DNA from: Manihot esculenta
Taxonomy: Eukaryota; Streptophyta; Magnoliopsida; Malpighiales; Euphorbiaceae
Direction of reading: 5' to 3'
NCBI RefSeq assembly: GCF_001659605.2
Contig: NC_035171.2
Span: forward strand, 26,143,825-26,207,824
DNA: 64,000 nucleotides
Shown here: in pieces, positions 34,004 to 45,183 of the stretch
How the letters are laid out: each line of letters opens with the position of its first letter
How positions within the stretch are numbered: the first letter of the stretch is position 1
Translations under genes and position numbers: made by a program
The notes under the pieces: generated by a model
Told to the model about the DNA's origin: nothing
Database searches by the model: none
Seen by the model: only the letters and a program-made list of their open reading frames with translations

Positions 34004-37000
34004 AACCTGCACAAAGGCTGAGTTATCTTGGAGAAATCCTTGATGAACCTCCTGTAAAAACCAGCATGTCCAAGGAATGATCTAATCTCCCTAATGCTGG
34101 TTGGGTAGGGCAGATTTTTGATGGTGTCAATTTTAGCTTTGTCCACCTCAATCCCTTTCTCTGAAACAATATGGCCTAAGATTAAGCCATGGCTGACCAT
34201 AAAGTGGCATTTCTCATAGTTGAGAACCAGATTTGTCTCCAAACACCTTTGAAGTATTTTCTCCAAGTTGGCTAGGCAATTATTGAATGAGTTGCCATAC
34301 ACCGTGAAGTCATCCATGAAGACTTCAATAATTTTCTCCACATAGTCAGAAAAAATGCTCATCATGCACCTTTGGAAAGTGGCTGGTGCATTGCAAAGGC
34401 CAAAGGGCGTCCTCCTAAACGCAAAGGTGCCAAATGGGCATGTGAAAGTAGTCTTCTCTTGATCTTCAGGTGCAACGGGGATTTGATAGAAGCCTGAATA
34501 TCCATCAAGGAGGCAGTAATGGCTCTTTTCAGCAAGTCTCTCGAGCATTTGGTCCATGAAGGGCAAGGGAAAGTGGTCCTTCCTTGTGGCTGTGTTGAGC
34601 TTCCTATAATCCATGCAAACTCTCCACCCATTTTGTACACGAGTGGGCACTATCTCTCCTTTAGAATTAGGGACAATGGTAATCCCAGTCTTCTTTGGCA
34701 CCATATGGATGGGACTCACCCATTTACTGTCAGAAATTGGGTAGATGACCCCAATATCCAAGAGTTTTACAATTTTTTTCTTCACAACCTCCATCATTGG
34801 TGGATTCAGCCTCCTTTGTGCTTCATGAACAGGTTTGCACTCATCCTCCATAAGTATCCGATACATACATGTTGAGGGTGAGATGCCCTTTATGTCCTCC
34901 AAGGTCCATCCAATTGCTTTCTTGTGCTTCTTCAACACATCAAGGAGCTTTTCCTCTTCTTCTTGGCTGAGCTGGTTAGAAATAATTACTGGCAGTGTAT
35001 TTTCAGCTCCCAAGTAAGCATATTTTAGGTGGCTGGGCAAGGGCTTCAGTTCTGGTGTATCTGCTGTCTGCTCTGATTTTTGCTGTTTGCTGTCTGATTT
35101 GGCCAGTGATTTGGGCAAATCATCTGGTGATCTGGGCAAATCACGCTCTGTTGTGTCTGTCTGCCCCAGTGATTTGGGCAAATCATTTGGTGATTTGGGC
35201 AAATCACCCGCCACCAGCTGTGAATAGTACTCCATCTGGTCTGTCTTGGTGTTGCTGTCCACTTCTTCTCTCCTGAAAAGACCTTCATAAAGTAAGTTTT
35301 CTTGATCAAAATCAAAAACCTCTTGACTTAAATTATCAATAACATCAAGGCCATAAACAGGAGAAACATCATTAGGGAATTTCATGGCATCATAAACATT
35401 AAATTTGATAACTTCCCCTTTAAACTCCATAGTTAATGTGCCATCATGCACATCAATTTTAGTTCTTGCTATGCTTAAGAATGGTCTCCCAAGTAAGATA
35501 TTAGAGGTTGTGTTGCTCTTGTCTTCTTCCATGTCAATTACATAGAAAACTGCTGGAAATACTAGTGGGTCAACTTGCACCAACACATCTTCTAGCACTC
35601 CCTTAGGGTAGACAACGGATCGATCAGCCAATTGGATCATAATGCTGGTGCCCTTGAGTGTACCTGCATTCAACAAGTTAAAAATGGAAAGAGGCATAAC
35701 ATTAATTGAAGCTCCAAGATCACACATGGCCTTCTTGATCCCCACATTGCCTATTTTGCATGAAACAGCGAACATCCCTCTATCCTTGCATTTGACTGGA
35801 AGTTTTCTTTGAATAACAGCTGAGACACACTCCCCCACACTTACTTTTTCACGCTCAGCAAGTTTCCTTCGGTTGGTGCATAGTTCTTTGAGAAACTTGG
35901 CATACCTTGGAATTTGCTTGACAGCATCAAGTAGGGGAATGTTGATTTCCACCTTGCGAAATGTCTCAAGTATTTCTTTCTCCTCTTTTTCTTTTTGGGA
36001 CCTTGCAAATCTCTTTGGAAAGGGAGGAGGTACTTTGAATTTCTCTGCTGGTTGTTGTTTCTGCCCTTGACTGGATTTTGCCTGATCTGTTGATTTGGGC
36101 AAATTGCCGGGTGATTTGGGCAAATCACTGCTGGGCAGCTCAGTCTGCCTAGCGATTGGGTCAGTGATTTGGGCAAATCGACTACCCTGATCACTTTCTG
36201 GCAGATTTTCCTCCATGGCCTGTTTTTGCAATTTTTCAACCCCATGGTCTTGCAACTCCTTTCCACTCCTCAATGTGATGGCACTAGCATTTTGCCTTGG
36301 GTTTATCTCAGTTTGGGAGGGTAGCTTCCCTTGGGACTCATATTTGCTCATTGAGGAGGCCATTTGACTCACTTGTTTCTCAAGACTTTGCACTGTATTG
36401 GCTAAATTCTGCACAATCTCTTCAAGAGGTGCTTTGGAGTTCTGGGGTGCAGCTTGAGCTTGATTCCTTTGCTGGTAGCTTGGATATTGATTTCCCCTTG
36501 CATAGCTGAAATTTGGATGGTCCCTCCAACCTGGATTATAAGTATTTGCATAGGGATCATACCTTCTTTGCCCATTGAACCCTCCAACAGCATTGACTTG
36601 TTGGTCCTCCTCTTGAAGGGAAGGACATAGATCAGTTGGGTGATTGTTGGCACATATTCCACATGACTTGGGCTGCTGAATCTGCTGGACTTGTTGGGTT
36701 TGACCCACAACAAGGCTTCGGACAGCATTGGTGAGATCAGAAATTTGGGATGCTAGAATGGATGTACTCACCTCATTTACACTCCTTGATGGTGGCTCTT
36801 GGTCTCCAAATTATTGAGAAGCTGCAGCCATGGTGGAAATTAATTCCCTCATCTCTCTAGGTGACTTTTTCTCAATGGATCCTCCACAGACTGCATCAAT
36901 AAATTTTCTCTCTGCGGGTATTAGACCTCCATAGAAATACTCAATGAGAGATTGGTTAGAAATATCATGCTGGGGGCAGCTTGTGCACAACTTTTTGAAC

Positions 37001-37824
37001 CTCTCCCAGTACTCATACAAGCCTTCAGAGTGCTTTTGCTTTATCCCACTTATCTCTCGACGGATGCCTATGGCTTTTGAGGTAGGGAAGAATTTTCTCA
37101 AGAATGCTCTCACCATACCAGCCCATGATGTGATGGATCCGGGTGGTAAGTAGAATAGCCATTCCTTGACATAGTCATCAAGGGAAAAAGGGAAGGCTCT
37201 AAGCTTGACATGCTCTTCAGTAATACCTTGAGGTCTCATGGAGGAGCACACAATGTGGAATTCCTTCAAGTGCTTGTGAGGATCCTCATTTTCTAGGCCT
37301 CTAAATTTGGGAAGGAGATGGATCAGGCCTGTCTTTAACTCAAATGGTGCTGTCAAAGGGGGATATTCAATGCATAATGGTGCTTGGTCTCCTGCTAGTT
37401 CAGCTAGCTCTCCGAGAGTTCTTTCCCGTGGCTGTGGCTGTGGTGCTTGGACAGGGATAAGCAAATTTCCAACTTGAAGTTCAGCTTCTCCACGGACAGT
37501 AGGTTGTTGCGCCATTGCTGGATTTTCTGCCATAACCTGGAATCGGGTATCAGGTGCAGTAGTGACTGTAGGTGAGTCTGCTGGTGCAAAAATTTCTACA
37601 GCAGGGGCGGATGTGACAGCAAGTGCTTCAGCTGGTGCAGAGGTAGGTGAATTTGCTGGTGCAGAAAAATCAGCAGGTATGACAACAGCTCTGTGAGATG
37701 GTGTTGCTGATGAAGATGCTTTTGAGGCTTGGTTCCTCAAATTTGCTTGCTTCCTTAAGTGCTTGGCAGTTTTCTCGATCTCAGGGTCGTAAAGAAGAGT
37801 GTCTTTACAGCCAGACCTAGTCAT
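33999..37824 (-). pseudogene. gag-pol: gag and 5' half of pol of element B (Athila)
   Basis: One frame from ATG 37824 with a single TAA at 36811-36813. Before it: 337 codons of Gag, with an Ala/Pro-rich N-terminus and a retrotransposon Gag domain (PKFRGLENEDPHKHLKEF; PPGSITSWAGMVRAFLRKFF). After it: zinc knuckle CGICANNHPTDLC, Gln-rich linker, protease (MCDLGASINVMPLS), RT (WRVCMDYRKLN; FMDDFTVYG), up to the D insertion. The stop follows a CAA codon and reads TAA, so a CAA-to-TAA change in an originally continuous gag-pol is likely; a natural gag stop is the alternative. Two blocks of DLPKS peptide repeats (near 35095-35215 and 36080-36190) are encoded by the GTGATTTGGGCAAATCAC palindrome. 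Confidence 0.9.
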
Positions 37825-37853
37825 AAAGGGAAAATACGTTAGTTTAAATCAAA

Positions 37854-37871
37854 TCCCCGGCAACGGCGCCA
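37854..37871 (-). other. primer-binding site of element B (tRNA-Asp type)
   Basis: The minus strand reads TGGCGCCGTTGCCGGGGA five bases after the LTR, the PBS usual for Athila and related elements. Confidence 0.85.
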
Positions 37872-37876
37872 ATTTT

Positions 37877-39305
37877 TGATAAGCGGTTGTCGAAGCCGTC
37901 AAAAATAAACCTATTATCAATCAACAATAAACTTGTAGTTAGTGGCAATAGGGTCGAACCACAGGGAATTGACACCAAAGATTTTCCTAATAATGACTAG
38001 GTAAATAGCAAGTAAATAAAAAAAGGGGGGTTTTGATTTGATGATTAAAATTAAATAGCAAAAGAAAGCAATAATTTAAAGATGAGTAAATCAATAAGAG
38101 AAAAGCTTCTAGTTGAAGTATGGATTTGTTTCAGATTGCTTAGAATTGATCATTGATTATTTAGGACTCCTATTTTATTTCAATAAATTGGTTTTGGTTA
38201 TGGAAGACGCTTCTCACAACCAAATTCCTCCTTAGTTCTAGTTTGATTAGGAAACGTTCGCTAATCAAACACTAATCAACAAGTTGCCAAGGAACGTCCT
38301 TGGGGCATTGTAGCATTGAACAACTGCTGACTGCATTAAGACTTAGAGAAATCCAATTCTATCCTTGCCAACCGCATGGTCAAGTTTAGATTATGCAATT
38401 TGATTAAATGTGTATTTGAACAACCTAAGCAATTACGGACCTAAATCATTCAAACAATATTACTTAAGCAATTTAAAAGCAATGGGCCCTTATTGATTCT
38501 AAAAGCAAAGTAATAATTATGGAAAGCTCAAATTGCATAAATATTGAAAGTAAATAAGAGTTTAACAATGGAGATTTAAATCTCCCAATTCATCACAAAA
38601 TCTGAAATTCACCAACTTCAACTAGAAAAGAAGGAAATTAGCCACTCATGGTGGACTAAATACACAAAAGATGAAAAGAAAGGAAAGAAAGAAGCTATAG
38701 AGTTTCTGGCGAGGGGAGAAGATGCTGAGTAGCTGATCAGAAGATGCCCCTTGCTGGTTTGGAGGTTGCTCTTTTATAGCTGAAGAATTCCATCCTTCTA
38801 GGGTTTTGAAATTCCTTTTTAATTTGGCTTGTGATTCCTCTTTTGATGTTGAGTTTAATTGCAACTGGAATTCCTTAGGTGAGAAGCTCTTTCATGGCTC
38901 TTGGAATTGTGTTGGTAGTGATTGAGTTGGATTTGGACTTCTGAAAATTAGAATTTTGGTTCCCTGCTGTTTTCCCGCCTCTGCTGTCAATTTCTGCTGT
39001 CAAGGTGATTTGAGCAGTTTCTGCGAGTGATTTGGGCAAATCACTTGCCCAATCTGGGCAAATCGTTCTCTGGGATTCAGTCCAGTTTGTGTCTCTGTCT
39101 CTGCGAGTGATTTGACCAGTTTCTTCGAGTGATTTGGGCAAATCACTGACCCAATCACTTTTCTGTCATTTTCTGCACTTTTTCTCCATTTTTCCAATTT
39201 CTTCCTTTTCTGCAAAAACAAGGTAAAAACCATAAATTAAGCTAAATAATGTGTAAATAAACAATAATAAAGATCATAAGAATGTGGCTAAATTATGCTT
39301 GATCA
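37877..39305 (-). repeat. 5' LTR of element B (1,429 bp)
   Basis: Plus strand TGATAAGCGG...GCTTGATCA. TATA box at 38771-38778; palindrome copies at about 39025-39045 and 39127-39148. It differs from 7848-9263 at about 17 positions, mostly transitions. Confidence 0.94.
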
Positions 39306-39492
39306 GTAACTTCTAATGGAGCCTCGCCCTGTAGGTTGAGAGGGCGAGTCTTGACAAAGAGCTGAGACCTAAAGCAACTGGATCTTTTTTTCCCTCGATG
39401 TGACTGAGTATCATCTGATCAGACTCTTGCATGTGGCCCTATTTTCGAGTGTCAGCATATAGTCTACTTTGTGCGATTATTATATTATATCA
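39306..39492 (-). repeat. 3' LTR of F, right-hand part
   Basis: About 75-80% identical by eye to 42043-42227. Interrupted on the left by element B. Confidence 0.75.
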
Positions 39493-39505
39493 AAAGTCCC
39501 CCGCT
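39493..39505 (-). other. polypurine tract of F
   Basis: Minus strand AGCGGGGGACTTT beside the LTR start TGATATAA. Confidence 0.65.
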
Positions 39506-39649
39506 AGTCTTTAATTATTCACGTTTGAAGGTGACAATTATCTTTATGATTTTGGAAAACGTGGTTTATTTAGATTATCCTTCCATAATGGCATCACTTT
39601 GCCTGCTCCTGCCCATAAATGACAATTGCCTTGTGGCTAGAAAATAAAC

Positions 39650-40040
39650 TGAGAAAAAAAAATACTCCAAGCTTAACACACGATCACGATAATGATTGAG
39701 GATTTAATCAGGATTGACACCTGGTCATTAACCTAGTGGATACTCTCCTAGTGACTTGGTCGTGAAATGTCTTAGAGATTTTTTATGAAATGGGACTAAC
39801 AACTGGTCATATGGCCACGCTAATACCCTCGTTGTGGCTTGGGCATAAAATGTCTTGTTTAGCGGGACTAGCACCCAACACGTGAAATGCCTTGCATAAG
39901 ATGCTTTGTTTAGCTAGAGTAACATCCGGATTGTGACCTAGCGAAACTTGCCTTATAGCCTAGTATAAGATGCCTTATTTAGCGGGACTAACACCTGGAT
40001 TATGGCCTGGCGAAACACGCCTTGTGGCCTTTTCTTGTCT
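39650..40040 (-). repeat. diverged tandem repeats in the 3' region of F
   Basis: Five or so imperfect units of about 65-80 bp with the core gcgggactaacacctggat and aagatgccttatttag. E has a comparable repeat zone behind its pol. Confidence 0.6.
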
Positions 40041-40244
40041 CCTTCCTATCCTCACCTCTCTAGTTTTTTATTTTGCTTTTAACTTATCCTTTAGTCCTCT
40101 CTCAACGCGTGGACTTCATCATCCAGCTTTATATACTTTTAGGCTTTGCTCATCAACTGTTGGTACATAGTAGCTAGGTTCTCGATTAGGAAATCCATGA
40201 ACTTAACATGGCATGTTTCTTTTTTTAACGCTTCACATACTATC

Positions 40245-40958
40245 TCATAATTTAATTCTTCCACCTGCATTGCTTCTTCATTAAACCGCAAGATAAAACT
40301 CCTTAAAGACTCGCCCTTTTCTTAGCTGATCTTTCGCAAGTCAGAGGAGAGCTTTTTAGGAGTTATACAAGTAATAAACTTGGATTTAAATAACATAGCA
40401 AATTGTGTAAAGTTCTAAATTGAATCTGCGCTCAGATGTTAATACCATTTCTGAGCTAAACTTGTGAGTGTTGATGGAAACACTCGGCATAACATGAAAT
40501 CGTTGACATCATGAAGCTGTATAGTTGTCCTAAAGATTGTTAGTGACTTCTAGGATCTATTGTTCTATTGTATTTATCCAAACTTGCAAGTTTGAACTTA
40601 GCGGAAAATGTCTCTACCAAGATCTCTTCTGAAAGGGGCGAGACATCATCCTGCCCATAATCCTCCTCCTAATCCTTCCAATACCTTTGTACGGCCCATA
40701 TCAACTTCCAGTCAACATCCTTTGGAGCCTCGTCCCACGACTCCTAAGGGAGCCATGAAGAGACTTCCTTGCGAGCTTTATACTGCTCGAGAACGCCTAT
40801 AGCCTTTTCATGTATTGAAGCATCTACTCATTATTTAGGTTGCTCGAATCAGCCTTATTGACCATCAATGGGGTGTTTTGTCCATTACTAGGAGTGGAGA
40901 AAATGTTTATGCCCTTATTAATAGAAGCATTAGCAGCAGCTCATGAATTGTCAGCCAT
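40245..40958 (-). pseudogene. gag: degenerate Tat-type gag fragment of F
   Basis: On the minus strand an ATG at 40958 opens a frame beginning MADNS that soon meets a stop. The following peptide (INKGINIFSTPSNGQNTPL) resembles the Gag start of E. Near 40270-40350 a segment reads KGESLRSFILRFNEEAMQVE, a hallmark of Tat Gag, and E has a matching stretch near 46150. Several stops and shifts; no zinc knuckle seen. Confidence 0.65.
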
Positions 40959-41033
40959 TTTGAGAAAGGAAAGGGAATAAGAGAAGGAAAGGGAATAAGA
41001 GATCAATTTTAATCCAAACAAAGATAATAAAAT

Positions 41034-41055
41034 GGATCTCCAAGCAGCAAAACCA
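41034..41055 (-). other. primer-binding site of F
   Basis: Minus strand TGGTTTTGCTGCTTGGAGAT, a decayed version of the TGGTTTCGTTGCCGAG seen in G (56021) and related to that of E (45074). Confidence 0.55.
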
Positions 41056-41057
41056 AA

Positions 41058-42227
41058 TGATGTGGCTAAAATGAAGTTGTGCTGGAATTGGTCACTCTGC
41101 AAGACAGAGAACGTGAGGTGGTGGGCACCTAAGGTAGCCATTCTAACGCTCAAGTCAGTAAACTGAAGAAAATGGTGAATATAAGGAATTACTTAGAACT
41201 CAACAGTAGTTGTATAAGAATTCTACCTTAGTCTACGTGATTATTAGCTTTTATACTGTAAGAAGATAGAGTTAATTATCACATCTCTTGAAAATCCAGC
41301 TGGTACCAGCTAATTGATAGGGGATCCCGTGATTATAGGTATAATAGAGATCTAATATATTAATGTGGCTGAAACAAAGCATTGGTCACTCTGCAGGAAA
41401 GAGAACGTGAGGTGATTGGCGCTTACAGCAACCACTTCAATGCTCAAATCAGTAAACTGAAGAAAAGGGAAAATGTAAGCAATTGCTTAGAACTCAAGCT
41501 AAGTTGTGTAAGAATGCATACCTTGTTCTCTACAATCATTAGCTTTATACTATAAGAAGATGGAGTTAATTATCACATCTCCTAAAAATTCGATTGGTAC
41601 CGGCTAATTAATAGGTGATCCCGTGATTATTGGTGTAATAAAAATCTAATATATAATATCTTTTAACGATAACTTCCCATGGAGCCTCCGTGATTATAGG
41701 TGTAATGAAGATCTAATATATTGATGTGGTTGAAACGAAACTGTCTCGCAATTGATCACTCTACAAGAAAGAGAACATGAGGTGGTTGGCGCCTACAGCA
41801 ACCACTCCGATACTCAAATTAGTAAATTAAAGAAAAGAGCGAATATAAGGAATTGTTTAGAATTCAAGCGAAGTTGTGTAAGAATGCATACATTGGTCTG
41901 TGCGATCATTAGTTTTTATATTGTAAGAAGATAGAGTTAATTATCTTATGTACTTAAAATTTAATTGGTACCAGCTAATTTATAGGTGATTCCGTAATTA
42001 TAGGTGTAATAGAGATCTAATATATAATATCCTCTAACGGAAACTTCCCATAGAACCTCGCACTATAGGTTGAGAGGGTGAGTATTGACGAAAAGCTGAG
42101 ATCTAAAGCGTTCAAGTTTTTTTTTCCCTCGGTGAGATCGAGTATTATCTGATCGGACTCCTGCCACGTGACCCTGTCTTCGAGTGTAAGCGCATGACAT
42201 ACTTTGAGCGATTATTATGTTATATCA
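41058..42227 (-). repeat. 5' LTR of F, with three tandem modules
   Basis: Starts tgatgtggct and ends tatatca. Three direct repeats begin at 41058, 41361 and 41722, each with the landmarks ggtcactctgcaagaaagag, agtaaactgaagaaaa and gtgattataggtgtaataga. The second unit is longer because it carries an extra stretch (ataacttcccatggagcctc) that also follows the third. Confidence 0.75.
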
Positions 42228-43645
42228 AGACTTATTATAATCAAATTGGCAGCAATATCAATTGATAGATTTATGTTCTTTATTGTAATAAAATTTTTCT
42301 CCAAGTTGCGGCCATGTGATATAAATAATTTTATTGGTAAAAAAATAGAAAATTAGTAATTAAAAAAAAGCAAACTATCAAAAAGTTGCATTTCATGCAA
42401 TTAAAAAAATCAAAATATCATAAACACTTGAGATATCAATAGGATTTTTGCCTATTTGTAATGCAGAGATTAAAAAAAAAAAAACTAAACTAGGTTTAGA
42501 TATTTACCTTTTGAAGCTTTTAACATACATTCTACCTTATTTTAAAAGGTCTTCTGAGTGTTGACTCTGTCCACCCACGTTGAACCACATCAAGCAAGAC
42601 TTGAAAAGCTTGAAGCAAGAGCACTTCTTCCTCCCTTCTAGGCTGCCAACAAAAAAGATCAAAAGGCTTTTTCACAGGGTTCAACTAAGTGGAGTGGCAA
42701 TGAGTAAAGGTTAGTAGTGAAATAGTTTCACACAACAAATCTCTTAATCCTTAATTAAATATGATTCATTTTCAAACAAAAATTAATAAATTGTTGTAAA
42801 ATGATTTCATTTCATTTGAAAATAAAAAAAATGTATTTTTGTATTTCAAAAAAAAATTAATAGAAAAAAATAAATTAAATTATTATAAAATTTTTTATTT
42901 CAAACAATGAGTAAAAGGACAACTTCTAGCGTCCTTAAGAGATTTTTTTGAAAAAACAATGGAGCTTAGAGAAATTGGAAGAGGAGAGAAATTTCTAAAG
43001 CTTAATGGAAGGGAAGACTTGGGAGTTAGAAATCCTTAAAATTATCCTCCAGCGTATAGAGATTCTCCACCAACTTTAAGAAGATTCTTTATTAATGCAG
43101 AATTTGCCAATCACAACGACCAAGTAGAAAATACTTTTTTTTTTTTTTCTTTGACGAGAAGTAGAAAACACTTGGATTTTACTTGTGCTAGTAGATTCCA
43201 CATGTCAAGCAACAAAAAGACAAGGCTCCCACTTTGCACCACTCTACAAGAGACACATAGCCAGTATATGCAAAGAGAATGTTCTCTGTACATTTTTCGC
43301 TCACTAATTAATCTCATTAATTAATTAATGGGCTTCTTAATTAATCATTAATCAAAAGCTCACCAAGTGAAAAGGCCAAGTCCTACCTTCAAGTCTACAA
43401 TCCGAATGTGTGAAGACAAGCCACTTAAGCCCATAATAAATTTGTAGATACAGCCCATGCATCACAAATTGATGAGCCTTGGCCCATCTTCCCTAATTTA
43501 TGTCCACCATAAATCAAAGGTTTAGGTTGAAACTATTTTAATCCAAAGCGCATTGTTCATCTTATGAATAATACAATTCTCTTCTCCATTATTTATGACT
43601 TAACAACATATATCTCATATAAATCAAAGTCAATTGATTTACTCA
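42228..43645. other. AT-rich spacer, no gene seen
   Basis: Low-complexity A/T runs and short frames only. 43080-43520 is somewhat less AT-rich (cattaatcaaaagctcacca, gacaagccacttaagccca) and has the flavour of a decayed Copia-type LTR, but no second LTR or coding sequence confirms it. Confidence 0.4.
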
Positions 43646-44095
43646 TTTATGTGATGACCGCCGGATTTCTTATATTTGGGGTGAGGCCGGATCCTGAAAA
43701 AGAATATAAGTCCAAAACCCATCAGATCATTCTCAAGCAGACCGACTCAATATCGCAAGCATTAACCCGACGACATGGAGCAGGCCGGATCAGTCATGAA
43801 CGCGGGTCCAACAAGAGATAGCGCAGTCTAGTGATATGACGTGAGGCAGAATAGCTGGCCCAGTCACTTCGCAGCCCTATCAGCATGGGCGCCGAAGGGA
43901 ATTAAATAGCCGCCTGATATGGAGGGTGTTTTGACTTGTCCGTACGTACAGTCTGAATGACAGAGACAAGTGGCACTGTAGAAAGAAAGCAGTTATACGT
44001 CACTAGCAGATAAAAGGAAAAGAGATAAAAGGGAAAGGAAGGTGATCTTCCTTAACCAAGCTTACACTAACACTACAAACCCTATTTTTTAATTC
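43646..44095 (+). repeat. GC-richer island, possible solo LTR
   Basis: A block of balanced base composition in AT-rich surroundings. It begins near tgatgaccgccgg and contains gaggccggatcc, a possible promoter region (agataaaaggaaaagagata) and an acactacaaaccct end. This composition and order suggest an LTR, but I cannot find a partner copy, PBS or target duplication. The 85-codon frame at 43564 spans its edge and is not a convincing gene. Confidence 0.35.
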
Positions 44096-44164
44096 TCAGA
44101 ACATTAATTTGAACTTATTTTTAAGTCATATTAGGTACGTTGCATTCAATTGCTAATTAAATTT

Positions 44165-44440
44165 ATTAATGCAATTAATTAACTAAACCATTCAATCAAT
44201 TAATCAAATCTTGCTTCCTGTGTATGTAACTTGTTATGACTAATTAATTGGTGATGAGAATACCAACTCCTTGATATTTATGGAAACTTTTTTCTATTAT
44301 AGAATTAATTAAATCATTTAATCAATTAATTGTTTACTTGATTTTACTGTGTGTGACTTCCTATATGTTAAACTAACTAGGGATGAGAATATTAACTCTT
44401 TGAGATTTAAAAAACTACTTCTATTATATATCATATCAAA
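44165..44440. repeat. two-copy tandem repeat of about 130 bp
   Basis: Landmarks caattaattaa, gtgtatgtaacttg / gtgtgtgacttcc, ggtgatgagaatac / gggatgagaatatt and ctccttgatatttatg / ctctttgagatttaa occur twice in the same order. Probably part of an old LTR. Confidence 0.55.
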
Positions 44441-44586
44441 TATATATAATATCAAATCATTCACGATTTTCTTTGGTAGGTGGACTAAAAAATCTTACTC
44501 AACTTATAAAATAGGTTTTCAGCTATAAAAAATAAAATTTAAATTAATAATAAAAAACTTAATGGCATATATATTATTAGTATTAA

Positions 44587-45072
44587 TGGTGACTTTTCAT
44601 TGGACTATATGATGACGATTGTGATTAAGGCACCAAGACATCGGGATGTGATTGCTCAAGGCATGAAGACTCTGTTGTTCTTAGTATTTACTTGGTTGAC
44701 CCAGATCTTTGAAGGCTTGCCTTGTTAAAATAGAGTTTCAAACCTTTATGTTTTTTATTGTTGATAGTTGTTATGATACAACCATCAAAATTCTTATAAT
44801 CATGGGATCTCTTATCCATTACCTGGTGCATTTCGAATTCTTAGAAATACTACGAACTAACCTACTCTTCTTACAGTATAAAAACAATTTAAAATACAAG
44901 TTCAAGATACGCATTCTACTACTCACTTAAGTTGATTACAATTCTTATTTCACTTGTCCAGTTGAGCATTTTCTAACTTAATCGTCGGAGTGATTGCCTC
45001 TAGGTACTAGCCACCTCACTTTTTCTCTTTACAGATTGCCAAGTCATGTGAAGAATATTTTCAGCAACATTA
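44587..45072 (+). repeat. 5' LTR of E
   Basis: tggtgacttttcattggac... to ...cagcaacatta. It aligns with 50755-51227, including the shared stretches cttggttgacccagat and ctactcacttaagttgatta. Confidence 0.82.
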
Positions 45073-45073
45073 T

Positions 45074-45094
45074 TTGATTCCATTGCTAGGATCT
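45074..45094 (+). other. primer-binding site of E (decayed)
   Basis: TTGATTCCATTGCTAGGATC right after the LTR corresponds to TTGGTTTCGTTGCCGAG in G. Confidence 0.5.
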
Positions 45095-45183
45095 AAAGAG
45101 TTTTCTTGGTCATTTGGAAATCTGACTTGTTTAATACCTTTCATTTTTCCTTTTTTTCTTATTCAAACTCTGGTTTATCTCTG

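Larger units (their letters stand above)
7848..39305 (-). mobile_element. Athila-type Ty3/gypsy element B, minus strand, host to A, C and D
   Basis: LTRs are 7848-9263 (its first about 12 bp lie left of element A, outside the window) and 37877-39305. Read on the minus strand the order is 5' LTR, PBS, gag, pol (split by D), an Athila ORF1-like ORF in the env-like position, 3' untranslated region (split by C), polypurine tract, 3' LTR. Removing C and D leaves about 11.9 kb, normal for Athila. The RT sequence (DYRKLNTATRKDHFPLPF, FMDD) and the tRNA-Asp-like PBS support Athila (family knowledge). About 17 differences between the LTRs make it older than C. Its right flank gtaac (39306-39310) is the probable target duplication; it lies in an LTR of Tat remnant F. 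Confidence 0.92.
39306..42227 (-). mobile_element. Tat-type Ty3/gypsy remnant F, minus strand, without pol
   Basis: End of the 3' LTR at 39306-39492 (the rest displaced leftwards, outside the window, by B), polypurine tract at 39493-39505, 3' repeats, a gag remnant starting at 40958, PBS at 41034-41055 and 5' LTR at 41058-42227. 39306-39492 aligns with about 42043-42227, the matching LTR edge, which fixes the structure. No RT, RNase H or integrase is present, so it is either a deletion derivative or a non-autonomous element moved by a relative such as E. Confidence 0.72.

Noticed and set aside
39306..39310. gtaac right of B as proof that B and D inserted by one event
   Set aside because: D also has gtaac, but their junctions are 10 kb apart with different LTR ends; the shared five bases are probably chance.
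40608..40802. A 64-codon plus-strand frame in F
   Set aside because: It is antisense to the Tat gag remnant and has no independent support.
43564..43821. An 85-codon plus-strand frame
   Set aside because: It crosses the edge of a probable LTR-like island; the first half is AT-rich spacer, and no domain is visible.
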